Origin: Yamadazyma tenuis
Taxonomy: Eukaryota; Ascomycota; Pichiomycetes; Serinales; Debaryomycetaceae
DNA length: 64,000 nucleotides
NCBI RefSeq assembly: GCF_029203305.1
Contig: NC_089463.1
Coordinates: forward strand, 885,001-949,000
Direction of reading: 5' to 3'
Both the position numbers and the translations under genes were made by a program. Shown piece by piece: positions 1 to 9,900 of this stretch. The notes under the pieces were generated by a model that did not search any database, was not told the origin of the DNA, and saw only the letters and a list, made by a program, of their open reading frames with translations. How positions within the stretch are numbered: position 1 is the stretch's first letter; the number at the start of each line of letters is the position of its first letter.

Positions 1-702
1 ATGGTTAAGGTCATCTTCATTGATCTATATTCTGCGGCGACAATACTGCAATCATCCTGCGTTTGTTTATTCTTTTTTCTTCTGTTGGTTGAATCAGGAA
101 AAAGTTTCAAATCCGATGTTTACAAAACATCGCCAATATCACTACCTAATCCGGTAATGCGTATATTTCAAAAACCACCAATGTTGAAGATTAGTGCACC
201 AGAACCAAGTAAATGAACTAGATTCCGGCTGTTGTTCCTTAGATTACGGGAATAAGGGTCCCATCACCCTTAGCTGTAGGGTTTACCTCTGGGTTGCCTG
301 CCACTTGTTTCCTAAACGCAGTTACCCTCTGTCCTTTGCCCTTGCACTCGAACCATTCTTATAAGTGGTTTGAGTTACAAATCTATATTGCATTGAGGTT
401 TGATGGGCCGCCCTCCTTTTGTAAGTCTGCTTGCTTAATAGCTTTTTTAGATATTAATACTTCAGTCTTATAACATCTACTAGCATTCTCTTGAAGTTGT
501 TATCGTTTCTAATGCTATCGATACCCAGTCATCTAACTTCGATGGTCTCTATACATATGGTTTTCTTGTTGTCTGTTTCGTTTCCAACTGAATCATTTGG
601 ATCCAGGCCAAGCACATCCCAATCTATCGGTTCACGCACGCCGAAACTCCCTCATCTCGCATAGCTTTGAAAATTTTAATTCTCATCTCAAGTAACTACA
701 CT
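1..702. other. Left-edge intergenic region upstream of RLP7
   Basis: No gene is supported here. A 71-codon open frame starts at base 1 and stops at 214-216; it may be the tail of a gene entering from the left, but its codon choice (GCG, CTG, CGT, CCG) does not look like that of the neighbours. Bases about 215-400 are noticeably more GC-rich than the surroundings and contain a perfect 7-bp stem with a 6-base loop at 253-272. The last 60 bases hold ribosome-biogenesis promoter motifs, listed separately. Confidence 0.5.
651..687 (+). promoter_or_regulatory. PAC and RRPE-like motifs upstream of RLP7
   Basis: CTCATC (the core of the PAC box, reverse complement GATGAG) occurs at 651-656 and 682-687, and TGAAAATTTT, matching the RRPE element, at 668-677. 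In yeasts this pair marks ribosome-biogenesis genes, which fits RLP7. They lie only 15-50 bases from the start codon, closer than usual, so function is inferred. Confidence 0.45.
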
Positions 703-1512
703 ATGGCTATTTTAAATTCTAACCCAGAAGTTCTCTTACGCAAGAGAAAAGACAAAGATAGAAAGAGGTTGGAGAAACAAGAGCAGGCCCAGCAAAGAGA
801 GTTGGAAAAGTTGAAAAAGCAAAAGATCCAATCAAAGAAATTCATTAGAGCCGAGACCCTCGTCTCCAACCATTTATCTAAACAATTAGAATCCAAGAGA
901 GTTAAGAACATTACCAAGTTCGAAAACCAGAAGTCAAACAATACTATATCCTCCACGTCGACCAACATAGAAGATGAAAAGCTTATTTTTGTCATCAGAA
1001 TACCAAACCATGTTAAGGGTGTGAAGATTCCCAATAAAGCCTCTAAAGTGTTGAGAGTGTTGAGATTAGAAACCGTCAACAACGGTATGTTTATGAAGTT
1101 GAATGAAACCACCAAGCCTTTGCTTAAATTGATCCACCCTTATGTTGTATATGGTACTCCATCTATCCAATCAATCCGTCAATTATTTCAAAAAAGAGGT
1201 TCCATTAAAGATGAAGAAGGTAAAATAATCAAGTTGGATAACAACGAGCTTGTTGAAAATAAGTTCGAAGAAGTGGGGATCATTTGCATAGAAGATTTAA
1301 TCCAAGAATTATGTAATTTGTCTGAGAACTTCTTGGACATCACCAGCTGGTTGATTCCTTTCAAATTGAACTTACCAGTTAGTGGATACGGACCTCAATC
1401 CAAACTTGCGAAGTTAAAGTTGGCCCAACAATCAAAGAGAAATGTTAGTCTCAATGGGAATATAAGCTTAAAAGAGGTCGATATCGACAAATTGATTGAC
1501 GAACAAAATTAA
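703..1512 (+). CDS. RLP7: Ribosome biogenesis protein Rlp7 (L7-like)
   Basis: A 269-residue relative of ribosomal protein uL30/L7 that acts in the nucleolus during 60S subunit assembly and ITS2 processing and is not part of the mature ribosome. It carries the family N-terminal signature LNSNPEVLLRKRK followed by a long basic helix (residues about 10-60), an L30-like core (PNKASKVLRVLRLETVNNG, IHPYVVYGTPSIQSIRQL) and the C-terminal VDIDKLIDE. Length is somewhat below the roughly 320 residues of the S. cerevisiae protein. The frame is open further upstream from a TTG at 667, but the ATG at 703 gives the expected N-terminus. DCC1 follows on the same strand, with its start 171 bases after the RLP7 stop. 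In S. cerevisiae this gene is YNL002C, close to CEN14. Confidence 0.9.
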   Translation: MAILNSNPEVLLRKRKDKDRKRLEKQEQAQQRELEKLKKQKIQSKKFIRAETLVSNHLSKQLESKRVKNITKFENQKSNNTISSTSTNIEDEKLIFVIRIPNHVKGVKIPNKASKVLRVLRLETVNNGMFMKLNETTKPLLKLIHPYVVYGTPSIQSIRQLFQKRGSIKDEEGKIIKLDNNELVENKFEEVGIICIEDLIQELCNLSENFLDITSWLIPFKLNLPVSGYGPQSKLAKLKLAQQSKRNVSLNGNISLKEVDIDKLIDEQN

Positions 1513-1683
1513 ACGATAAATATTGGCATATAGATATTTTGTATCCCCAAATTATATTTCATGGAATCTGCGCTACAGAATTGTTCTTTTCTCGATTATT
1601 TCCTTCAGTGTCACGTGTTTCACTATCTCATCTCTGATCAAACAATTGTAAAAGCGCGTCTCGTTCTCCATCAACATATAGCT

Positions 1684-2754
1684 ATGACAGTCAAGTCTAC
1701 ATATACTCCCCAGTCATTTGAGTTATACCAGCAGCTCCAGCCACAAACGGCATATACATATAAGCTTATTCAGCTTCCACCCGAACTTTTGTCATGCATT
1801 GAAGCAAAATCTCCCCTTAACATCAAATCGTCTCGCTTGAAGAACGACCTCACCTTGGTATCTCAGGATAAAACATGGAAGCTTCGTCAAATGGATCAAA
1901 CGGATACAGTGCTTCTTATGGATTGTAATGTGGTTCCTGGCTCTCTTGTTGGCCTTACAAACTTGCCCTATGAGTATGAATTAGTATCCACCAAAATACT
2001 TATCGATGTGTCCAAAATCCCCGTGTACAAAGGCGAATCAAGCTTATCTACCATGTCCACAGATATTGTCACGTGCAGCCTCTCTAAGCTTATTGATGAT
2101 ACACCAATATCTACCGAAGAGTTCTATAAAGAGTGGTATGAAGTAGGCGGGTGCGAGATAAACGGATGTTGTTTTGTCATCGATGATTCGCTTGTAACCA
2201 AGTTTCTTCATACATTCTTAACGGTCGTCATATCAAGCAAAATTGACTACAAATCAGGAATCCTTGACCTCGAGAAGTTTAGTGCCCTTCTAGAGCCTCA
2301 TGGGTTCATTGCCGAAGTCAGCAATACACTTTTCCATAAGTTTTGCCGGTTGAACCTGGACCACAAATACACTATACACAACGACAAGATTGCCAAGTGG
2401 TTCGGTATACAAACACTTAAATCGGCTCGGCTGTTTGATATTGATGACTTCAACCTTCAGTGGAAGAACCAGTTTCCCAATTTCTACAACGTCCCTTTGG
2501 ATGTGAAGATGCTCCGAGGCCATTTGTACAAAACAGCTGGTTCTTCACGAATTTCGTATCTTTCAGAGTCCTCCCTTCTGTCGGATATTGTCCAACGTAT
2601 TAGGGAGCTATTTAAGTTGGCATCAGAGTGGGAAATCGATGATATAGCCCCTTACGTGCAGAAGTTTATGATCAACAAGAAGCTCGAAACCGGCCTACTA
2701 AAGTATGCCAAAGTGCGAAAAGTCGGAAAATCCAAAATTGTTTGTCCAAGATGA
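1684..2754 (+). CDS. DCC1: Sister chromatid cohesion protein Dcc1
   Basis: Subunit of the alternative clamp loader Ctf18-Dcc1-Ctf8-RFC, which acts on PCNA at replication forks and supports sister chromatid cohesion. The 356-residue product has the family landmarks YKLIQLPPELL near residue 25, KTWKLRQMDQTDTVLLMD, the WFGIQTLKSA helix, and the basic C-terminus LKYAKVRKVGKSKIV. The frame also has an ATG at 1561, but the ATG at 1684 matches the usual start, a short leader before YKLIQL. A CACGTG (Cbf1-type E-box) lies at 1612-1617 upstream. The stop codon overlaps the proposed start of the next gene, PET8, in the tetranucleotide ATGA at 2751-2754. The S. cerevisiae ortholog is YCL016C, next to NFS1 and LEU2, as here. 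Confidence 0.85.
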   Translation: MTVKSTYTPQSFELYQQLQPQTAYTYKLIQLPPELLSCIEAKSPLNIKSSRLKNDLTLVSQDKTWKLRQMDQTDTVLLMDCNVVPGSLVGLTNLPYEYELVSTKILIDVSKIPVYKGESSLSTMSTDIVTCSLSKLIDDTPISTEEFYKEWYEVGGCEINGCCFVIDDSLVTKFLHTFLTVVISSKIDYKSGILDLEKFSALLEPHGFIAEVSNTLFHKFCRLNLDHKYTIHNDKIAKWFGIQTLKSARLFDIDDFNLQWKNQFPNFYNVPLDVKMLRGHLYKTAGSSRISYLSESSLLSDIVQRIRELFKLASEWEIDDIAPYVQKFMINKKLETGLLKYAKVRKVGKSKIVCPR

Positions 2755-3645
2755 ACGATTTTGGACTTTCATTAATTGTACGTGAAATTGGCTTAAGTGG
2801 CACTGCTGAAACTAGTATGGTCCAACTACTTGGTGTGAAATATACTAACAATTTCAAAGAGTGGTGCATGTGCAGGAATATCAACAGACCTTGTGTTTTT
2901 TCCAATTGACACTCTCAAGACAAGACTTCAAGCAAAAGGGGGATTCTTCAGTAACGGAGGATGGAGTGGAATCTATAAAGGGCTAGGTCTGTGTGTTGTC
3001 GGATCTGCTCCACTGGCCGCTCTTTTCTTCATCACCTATGACTCCATGAAACGTTATACTGAAAATATTGGATCCAAACCCGCCAGTCATATGATCAGCG
3101 CGTCTCTTGGAGAGATTATGGCCTGTACAGTACGAGTCCCAGTTGAGGTTATTAAGCAGCGGACGCAGGTGGATATCTTGGGTTCAAACTCCTCGTCATT
3201 GACAAATTTAAAGTATATACTTGCGAATAAGTCGGGAGAAGGAATTCTTCGTAGTCTTTATCGTGGATGGAATCTGACAATCATGAGAGAAATCCCATTT
3301 ACCTTGATCCAGTTTCCCTTATATGAATACTTAAAGCTGGTAGCTCCAATTGAAGAGAAGCAATCTTTAGCAGCTGGAGCTGTTTGTGGATCCATTGCAG
3401 GAGGTGTTGCAGCCGCAATGACCACGCCGTTGGATGTTATCAAAACCAGAATCATGTTGAGTGAAAAACGCACAAGCACGAGGCTATTGGTACGTGGAAT
3501 CATTGAAGAAGAAGGTTATAGAGCGTTCTTAAGAGGAATTGGGCCTCGCACGTGCTGGATTAGTGCTGGAGGTGCCATCTTCTTAGGATGCTACGAACTT
3601 GTGCATAGTCGCTTGTCCTCTTTGGGAAATACAAAGCTCGCATAG
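2751..3645 (+). CDS. PET8: Mitochondrial S-adenosylmethionine carrier Pet8 (spliced)
   Basis: Imports S-adenosylmethionine across the inner mitochondrial membrane; a member of the mitochondrial carrier family (SLC25). Proposed structure: exon 1 at 2751-2777, intron 2778-2859, exon 2 at 2860-3645, giving 270 residues. Splicing creates MNDFGLSLI-SGACAGISTD ahead of the first carrier signature PIDTLKTRL. Further carrier signatures are PVEVIKQRT and PLDVIKTRI, and GPRTCWISAGGAIFLG is the Pet8-type C-terminal block. Without the 27-base exon there is no reasonable start codon. Three CTG codons (2989, 3013, 3274) fall at positions where the family has Ser, Gly or Thr, suggesting CTG is read as Ser. 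The start codon overlaps the DCC1 stop, so the PET8 promoter must lie inside DCC1. S. cerevisiae ortholog: YNL003C. Confidence 0.9.
2778..2859 (+). other. PET8 intron (82 nt)
   Basis: Donor GTACGT at 2778-2783, canonical branch site TACTAAC at 2843-2849, acceptor CAAAG ending at 2859 only 10 bases after the branch site. Removal is phase 0 and joins the nine-codon first exon to the conserved carrier N-terminus. The donor differs by one base from the usual GTATGT. Confidence 0.85.
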
Positions 3646-4041
3646 TGTGGATTCTTTTACTCAATGGTGTATATATTCCACGGCTGGTTGCTTTCTGGTT
3701 AACCTAATAATGTCCTCTACGTCTTTAAACATTATAGACCTAAATCACATTTTGCATTTTGTGACATCGGTAGAAATGTATGAATATTACATTTCATAAC
3801 CACTAAATGTCAAATCCATAACTATGTCAAATTTATAACTATGTCAAATCTACTGCTAAACTAATAGAGCTTCTTATCGGCTCGCGTCCCGAACCAAATC
3901 GGTAGGTCATCTCAATATCTCCGTATCAACCGGTTAGCACACGCGGACTCTCACAAATTCATCGCTCGTGAACAGAAAAAAAAGATCCAGTCGCTGACTA
4001 ACTATTTTTATCCCTGCTGAACAAGTAATTATAACGACCTA
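3646..4041. other. PET8-NFS1 intergenic region
   Basis: Holds the PET8 3' end and the NFS1 promoter. A small tandem repeat at 3803-3849 is listed separately. No other structure was recognised. Confidence 0.6.
3803..3849 (+). repeat. 17-bp tandem minisatellite
   Basis: Two 17-base units differing only at their first two bases (3816-3832 and 3833-3849, core ATAACTATGTCAAAT), preceded by a partial unit, AAATGTCAAAT, ending at 3815. It lies in the PET8-NFS1 spacer. Confidence 0.85.
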
Positions 4042-5463
4042 ATGTTAACCATACAGTTACAACGAGCATTCCACCGGATAAATCCAGGTGCAGTAAACTT
4101 GGCTAGAAGCTTCTCACGCTCGAGACCCCAGATGTTGGCCACTACAACCTTAACTCCTCTTGAGCAAACACATGTTTCCACAGATATTTCACCTCCGGAA
4201 GGATCAGGAATAACCCTTAAGAATGCGAATAGGGATGACTCTGAATTCGGTACTCGTCCAATCTACTTAGATTTCCAAGCTACGACCCCAACTGACCCAA
4301 GAGTATTGGATAAAATGTTGGAATTCTACACCGGTTTATATGGGAACCCCCACTCATCTACTCACTCTTACGGCTGGGAAACCGATAAAGCAGTAGAAAA
4401 GGCCAGAGAGCACGTGGCAGCCGTGATTGGTGCTGACCCCAAGGAAATCATATTCACTTCTGGTGCTACTGAGTCGAATAACATGGTTATTAAGGGTATA
4501 TCCAGATTCTACAAAAAGACCAAGAAACATATCATCACCACCCAAACTGAACATAAGTGTGTTTTGGACAGTGCCCGTCATATGAAAGATGAAGGCTTTG
4601 ATGTCACTTACTTGCCTGTGACACCTGAAGGTTTAATCAATTTGGATGACTTGAAGAATGCCATTCGTAAGGACACGGCTTTAGTCTCGATTATGGCTGT
4701 CAACAACGAAATTGGTGTTATTCAACCAATCAAAGAAATTGGTCAAATCTGCAGACAAAACAAGATTTTCTTCCATACTGATGCTGCTCAAGCTTATGGT
4801 AAAATTCCAATAGATGTCAACGAAATGAACATCGACTTGATGTCGATCTCTTCTCATAAAATCTATGGACCAAAGGGTGTTGGTGCGTGTTATGTGAGAA
4901 GAAGACCAAGAGTGAGAATTGACCCTATTATTTCTGGTGGCGGTCAAGAAAGAGGCTTAAGATCAGGTACCTTGGCTCCTCCCTTAATTGCAGGTTTTGG
5001 AGAGGCAGCCAGATTGATGGTTCAAGAACTGGCATATGACAGAAAGCATATCGACAAGTTATCTAACAAGCTTAAAAGTGCCTTGTTGTCAATTCCAGAT
5101 GTCTACTTTAATGGACCTGCCGATGTTTCTAAACATTATCCAGGCTGTGTTAACTGCTCATTTGGTTACATCGAAGGAGAGTCTTTGTTGATGGCTTTGA
5201 AGGACATCGCTTTAAGTTCTGGTTCTGCTTGTACATCTGCTTCTTTGGAACCTTCTTATGTTTTACATGCTTTAGGTGCTGATGACACCTTGGCTCACTC
5301 CTCTATCAGATTTGGTATCGGAAGATTTACTACTGAAGATGAAATTGACTACGTTATTGAAGCAATTAACCAAAGAGTTGACTTCTTGAGAAAGTTGTCT
5401 CCATTATGGGAAATGGTTCAAGAAGGTATAGATTTGAACACTATCGAGTGGAGTGGACATTGA
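4042..5463 (+). CDS. NFS1: Mitochondrial cysteine desulfurase Nfs1
   Basis: PLP-dependent enzyme that takes sulfur from cysteine for iron-sulfur cluster assembly on the Isu scaffold in the mitochondrial matrix, and for tRNA thiolation; essential in yeasts. The 473-residue product begins with a basic, Ser/Arg-rich presequence (residues 1-35). Class V aminotransferase features are clear: [20 protein letters not shown], the Schiff-base lysine K273 in [10 protein letters not shown], and the persulfide cysteine C397 in [16 protein letters not shown]. The C-terminus [14 protein letters not shown]...EWSGH is nearly invariant in the family. It stands in tandem with LEU2, 252 bases upstream. In S. cerevisiae the ortholog YCL017C is also beside LEU2, though divergently arranged. 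Confidence 0.97.
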   Translation: MLTIQLQRAFHRINPGAVNLARSFSRSRPQMLATTTLTPLEQTHVSTDISPPEGSGITLKNANRDDSEFGTRPIYLDFQATTPTDPRVLDKMLEFYTGLYGNPHSSTHSYGWETDKAVEKAREHVAAVIGADPKEIIFTSGATESNNMVIKGISRFYKKTKKHIITTQTEHKCVLDSARHMKDEGFDVTYLPVTPEGLINLDDLKNAIRKDTALVSIMAVNNEIGVIQPIKEIGQICRQNKIFFHTDAAQAYGKIPIDVNEMNIDLMSISSHKIYGPKGVGACYVRRRPRVRIDPIISGGGQERGLRSGTLAPPLIAGFGEAARLMVQELAYDRKHIDKLSNKLKSALLSIPDVYFNGPADVSKHYPGCVNCSFGYIEGESLLMALKDIALSSGSACTSASLEPSYVLHALGADDTLAHSSIRFGIGRFTTEDEIDYVIEAINQRVDFLRKLSPLWEMVQEGIDLNTIEWSGH

Positions 5464-5621
5464 TTTACGTAACTAATTTGTGCTAAGTCCGGTACCGAAA
5501 TGAAGAGAATCTTGATGGACGCTGCAGACTCTCTCCCAGTATATACATATATATAGGCTATCTTATGATCTCCCTTTGTGGTCAATAAATCATGACGGAA
5601 AATTCGATTTTGTGCGTATGC

Positions 5622-5631
5622 CCGGTTCCGG
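5622..5631 (+). promoter_or_regulatory. Leu3 binding site upstream of LEU2
   Basis: CCGGTTCCGG is a perfect everted palindrome matching the Leu3 consensus CCGGNNCCGG, 84 bases before the LEU2 start codon. A second near-match, CCGGTACCGA, lies at 5489-5498. Leu3 is a Zn2Cys6 regulator that responds to alpha-isopropylmalate, so this fits a conventional leucine-pathway promoter. Confidence 0.8.
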
Positions 5632-5715
5632 CGTCCAGTCACCAACTTTTCGCCGGTCGCTTTCTTCTCCAGTTTTCAGTTAATTTTTCAAATTATCACT
5701 ACACGTCAAGTACCA

Positions 5716-6849
5716 ATGTCTAAAGCAGAACTTAGTTTGGAAACCAAAACCATTACCTTATTGCCAGGTGATCATGTGGGGGAAGAGGTTGTTGCTGAAG
5801 CTGTGAAAGTTTTAAAAGCCATCGAGAGATCTACCCCTAAAAATATTCAGTTTAACTTTGAAAAACATTTGATTGGAGGCGCTGCCATTGATGCTACTGG
5901 AGTTCCATTACCTGATGAATCTTTAGAAGCTTCGAAGAGATCAGATGCTGTTTTGTTGGGTGCTGTTGGAGGTCCAAAATGGGGTACTGGGAAAGTGAGA
6001 CCAGAACAAGGTCTTTTAGAGATCAGAAAGGAGTTAAACTTGTATGCTAACTTAAGACCATGTAACTTTGTCTCTGATAAGTTACTCGAGTTGTCACCAT
6101 TGAAAGCTGAAGTGGTTAAAGGAACCAACTTTTGCGTGGTGAGAGAATTGGTGGGTGGTATTTACTTTGGTGAAAGACAGGAACAAGAAGACTCTGCGGA
6201 TGGAACCTCTGCTTGGGACACCGAAAAATACACCGTTGCTGAAGTTACCAGAATCACCAGAATGGCTGCCTTCATGGCATTACAACATAACCCTCCTTTG
6301 CCAATTTGGTCTTTAGATAAAGCCAATGTTTTGGCATCTTCAAGATTATGGAGAAAAACTGTTGACGACGTGATTTCCAAGGAATTTCCTCAACTTACTC
6401 TCCAACATCAGCTTATTGACTCTGCTGCTATGATTTTAGTACAAAGTCCAAAAAAGCTCAATGGTATCATCATTACTTCTAATATGTTTGGTGATATCAT
6501 TAGTGATGAAGCTTCCGTGATTCCAGGGTCTTTAGGTCTTTTACCTTCTGCATCTTTGGCTTCTTTACCAGATACCAACAAGGCTTTCGGATTATATGAA
6601 CCATGTCATGGATCGGCTCCAGATTTGCCAGTTAACAAGGTCAATCCAGTGGCTACCATCTTGTCTGTTGCTATGATGTTGAGATTGTCTTTAGACTGCT
6701 TGGCTGAAGCTGAAGCTTTGGAGACTGCTGTTGGTAACGTAATCGATAGAGGTATTAGAACTGCAGACTTACGTGGACAAAGCACTACTCAGGAAGTTGG
6801 TGATGCCATTGCTGAAGAAGTCGAGAAAATCTTAGGCTCTAGTGCCTAA
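5716..6849 (+). CDS. LEU2: 3-isopropylmalate dehydrogenase
   Basis: Catalyses NAD-dependent oxidation and decarboxylation of 3-isopropylmalate in leucine biosynthesis, in the cytosol. The 377-residue sequence starts with the Rossmann-like [14 protein letters not shown] and contains [13 protein letters not shown], the substrate-binding LRPCNF and [11 protein letters not shown] blocks, and the metal-binding [13 protein letters not shown] segment, followed by the GSAPDLP loop that binds NAD. Length is slightly above the S. cerevisiae enzyme (364). The gene lies downstream of NFS1 and convergent with BUD3 (126 bases between stop codons). A Leu3 site in the promoter supports leucine control. It looks intact. 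Confidence 0.98.
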   Translation: MSKAELSLETKTITLLPGDHVGEEVVAEAVKVLKAIERSTPKNIQFNFEKHLIGGAAIDATGVPLPDESLEASKRSDAVLLGAVGGPKWGTGKVRPEQGLLEIRKELNLYANLRPCNFVSDKLLELSPLKAEVVKGTNFCVVRELVGGIYFGERQEQEDSADGTSAWDTEKYTVAEVTRITRMAAFMALQHNPPLPIWSLDKANVLASSRLWRKTVDDVISKEFPQLTLQHQLIDSAAMILVQSPKKLNGIIITSNMFGDIISDEASVIPGSLGLLPSASLASLPDTNKAFGLYEPCHGSAPDLPVNKVNPVATILSVAMMLRLSLDCLAEAEALETAVGNVIDRGIRTADLRGQSTTQEVGDAIAEEVEKILGSSA

Positions 6850-6975
6850 ATTCTGTGATCTAGTGGACACTATAAAATTAGCACTTTAAATATATATTTC
6901 ATCTTTATATTACATTATAATACTCATTATTGTTAACAAACATGATTTTTCCCTGGAGACAAGTTTCGTGATTCA

Positions 6976-9900
6976 TTAAACATCGGAGAAGTCGATGGTA
7001 CCATTCAAAACATCACTCAAATATGCCATAGATCCAAAATTTCCAATATAAAGATGGTTATTCAAGGTCTGAGAAGTGTCCTCCCTTTTTAATGTCGGAG
7101 ATTTGGAGTCTTGCAAAAGCTCAGTAATGATGGTGTTTTCACTTGAAAATGAGTTATTCATATTTCCGGTATCAACATTCACTACTGGTGCAGCAAGAGA
7201 GCTCAATACTTCAAATCTAGGGGATCTCGACACCGAGTTATTATCAACTGAATAATATTCCTCCTCTGAGTTTGTAGCATCAGTATCTGGCTGTGTTGTA
7301 TTATTTCCAAATCTCAGATTGTTTGCTTTTGAACTGGAGAAATTCATATCGATCTCTTTGCCGAATTCATCCACAAATTGAGATGAAGTTTGTGAGTCCT
7401 CTGCCTCCACTTGATTCTTGGAGCTTATTTTCGAGTTGAAAAATACGATTTGGGATCTGAAAGAATCCGCTGCACTCACATCTCTTATCTTATTGGCAAA
7501 GTTTGCATCCCTAGTGAAACTAGAGTTAATCGATGTGACTGACAAATCTTTGGAAGGCTTTGGGGGGTATTTCAATTTTGTAGATTTCTTTGTCTCTTCG
7601 ATTTGGACCGGAATTGAGGAAAGGGAAGATTCTCTGGAAAATTGTACCCAGTTAGCCTCAAGAGGGTCGTCCACATAGTCATAATCAAAGCCATAAGCAA
7701 AAGTTCCTGCCATTCCAACAGTTTCCTCCAGAACATCTTTAATTGAGGCTGATACTGCATGTGCTGGACTCCCTTTTGAGTTGATTCTTTCTTCTGTTTC
7801 AACGTTTTCTTTAGCTTCTTCATCGAATATAGACTTTGTTGGACTTGGAAATTCGAAGTTGGATTTGACATCCAATGAAGCATTATGTCTAGTCTTCTCC
7901 TTGTATGTTTCTGATGGAGTTTTGGGTGTTTCTGGTAACTCTGTGCTCAATTTAACAGGTTGCAGTTCAACTTGAGGGAGTCCATTGAGAGTATCATCAG
8001 AAGAAGTAAACAATTCTCTAAAGGGCTTTTGGTCATATGGAATTTCAGGTTGCTGTAAGTTGTTCTGGGCTTGTGACTCAACCTCCTTCTTGTTAGGTTT
8101 TCGGACCACAAACTGCTTACGAGGAGACTTTTGTTCAACTGGCTGGATAATTCCTGGTACCACTTCTTCATATCTTTCCTGAGTTGGATATATATCTGCT
8201 TTGTTTTCAGGAAAGGGCTGCTCATAATCCCTGTTTTCTTGATGTTCATATTTGGCTTTTGAGGTATTATCGTTTTCAAAACGAGCTTGGTATACTGGTC
8301 TTGCAACCTGTTGAGCAAATTGTGGATGATCAACCGTTTGCGTAATGGGGCCAGTTATTGGTTGAACTGACGACTGAGCCTGTATAATGAGAGGTTGGGT
8401 ATGATCAACATTGACCACATTGTTTCCTTCTTCAACTTGATCGAATTGTTGCTGATCGTAATTAATCTGATCTCCATTCCCTTCCAATTGTGATACATCA
8501 TAGTGATGAACCGTTGCAGAGTCGGTGTTATCATCATCGAGTGTCGCCACATTCTTGTTAAGTTGCAAATTCTGGATTTGCACCTGGGGCTCTCCTTCAT
8601 TAGTTTTCTCTAATTTAGGTGTTGGCCTGAATAATTCCTTGTATTCCACTGTGGCTTCTTCTTGAAGTTGTTCTGCTTTGAACTTTCGGCCGAAAAGCTT
8701 TCCAAAGAAGGAACGTCTCCGTTTAGACTTTGCCTTTTGTTCATTCTTTTCAAAATTCCTAACCTTCCTTGTGGCATCAACTGTTACGGTTTCTATAGGT
8801 ATATCAGTTTTTAATTTGGAGTCTCCAACAATATGAAATCCTGCAACTGGTCCAGGTATATTGCCTTGTTGGTTCATAGAACTTACTCTCGACTTCATCA
8901 TCTCACGAACTTCAAATCGGTTAAGTCTTTGATAGCTGAATAAGTAGTATTCTAAGTCCAACTGCAAACTCTTAATCATCTGCTCCGTCACTAATGAAAA
9001 TGAATTGAAATAACAATTCATGTACATCTTCAAGGTGTCCAATAATGTATTTTGAAAATCTTCTTCTGGAACAATAGCGTCAAATTCCGGTCTTTTAGAA
9101 CGGTTGAACCCAATCAATTGAACTCTTCCATCGTAAGTGTAAGAAGCAGTCAAAATAAGAAACAAGTGTTGATTCATCTCGAAATAGTGAGGAATCATTT
9201 CCTGTGGCATGTTCAACAATAAAATTATCTGGGACTTGGTGTTTTCGTTATCATAATTCGTGGCGGAATGGGCAGTCGAATAGAGATGTAAAGCTGACTT
9301 GTTGCTCCTGAATAAATGGAAAGGTTGATTCTTGTGAAGAACTTTGGCCTTATTTATCAACTCAATGACTTCATTTCCAGTCGTGAAGTTTCCGCTATTG
9401 CTATCACGCAAGATCTCGTAGTTTTTATTCATTTCTTGTTTGTTATCACCTTTGAAGCCCCTTCCAGTACAAGAAAAGAACCTCAAAAAATCTTCTTCAC
9501 TTGAAGTTGAAAACGAAAAGGACTTATAAGTGGTAACAATCACATCAGTAATGGAACACCAGTGGCTGACTTCCATCCTTGGAAACAGAGACAATTTTGG
9601 TAAGGGCTTCTCATTTACCAACGAGTGCATTAAGACATCAGAGATTCTTAAGTTCAAATTACCATTGCTGTTGATATAATAATTATCATCAACTATTCTC
9701 AAGAACATTATGGTGTCGCTGAATATAATCAACACTTCATCATCATGATTGTTTTGGTTATTCGGTTTGACATTCTTCAATTCAAAAATTCCAATCACCT
9801 TTCTTGAGAGCCATCCATATTGTAACTCGGGTGGCCAGTTGGTAGCTAATTCGGTCAATAATTTACCAGTAGGAGTAAATATTCTATGCTGAGAATTGAA

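Noticed and set aside
1..216. A 71-codon coding sequence at the left edge
   Set aside because: No family recognised, atypical codons, and the upstream context is missing; kept only as a remark in the intergenic entry.
7418..8600. ORFs of 60-130 codons overlapping BUD3 in other frames
   Set aside because: They lie inside the low-complexity BUD3 tail and are shadows of its repetitive codons; no independent signature.
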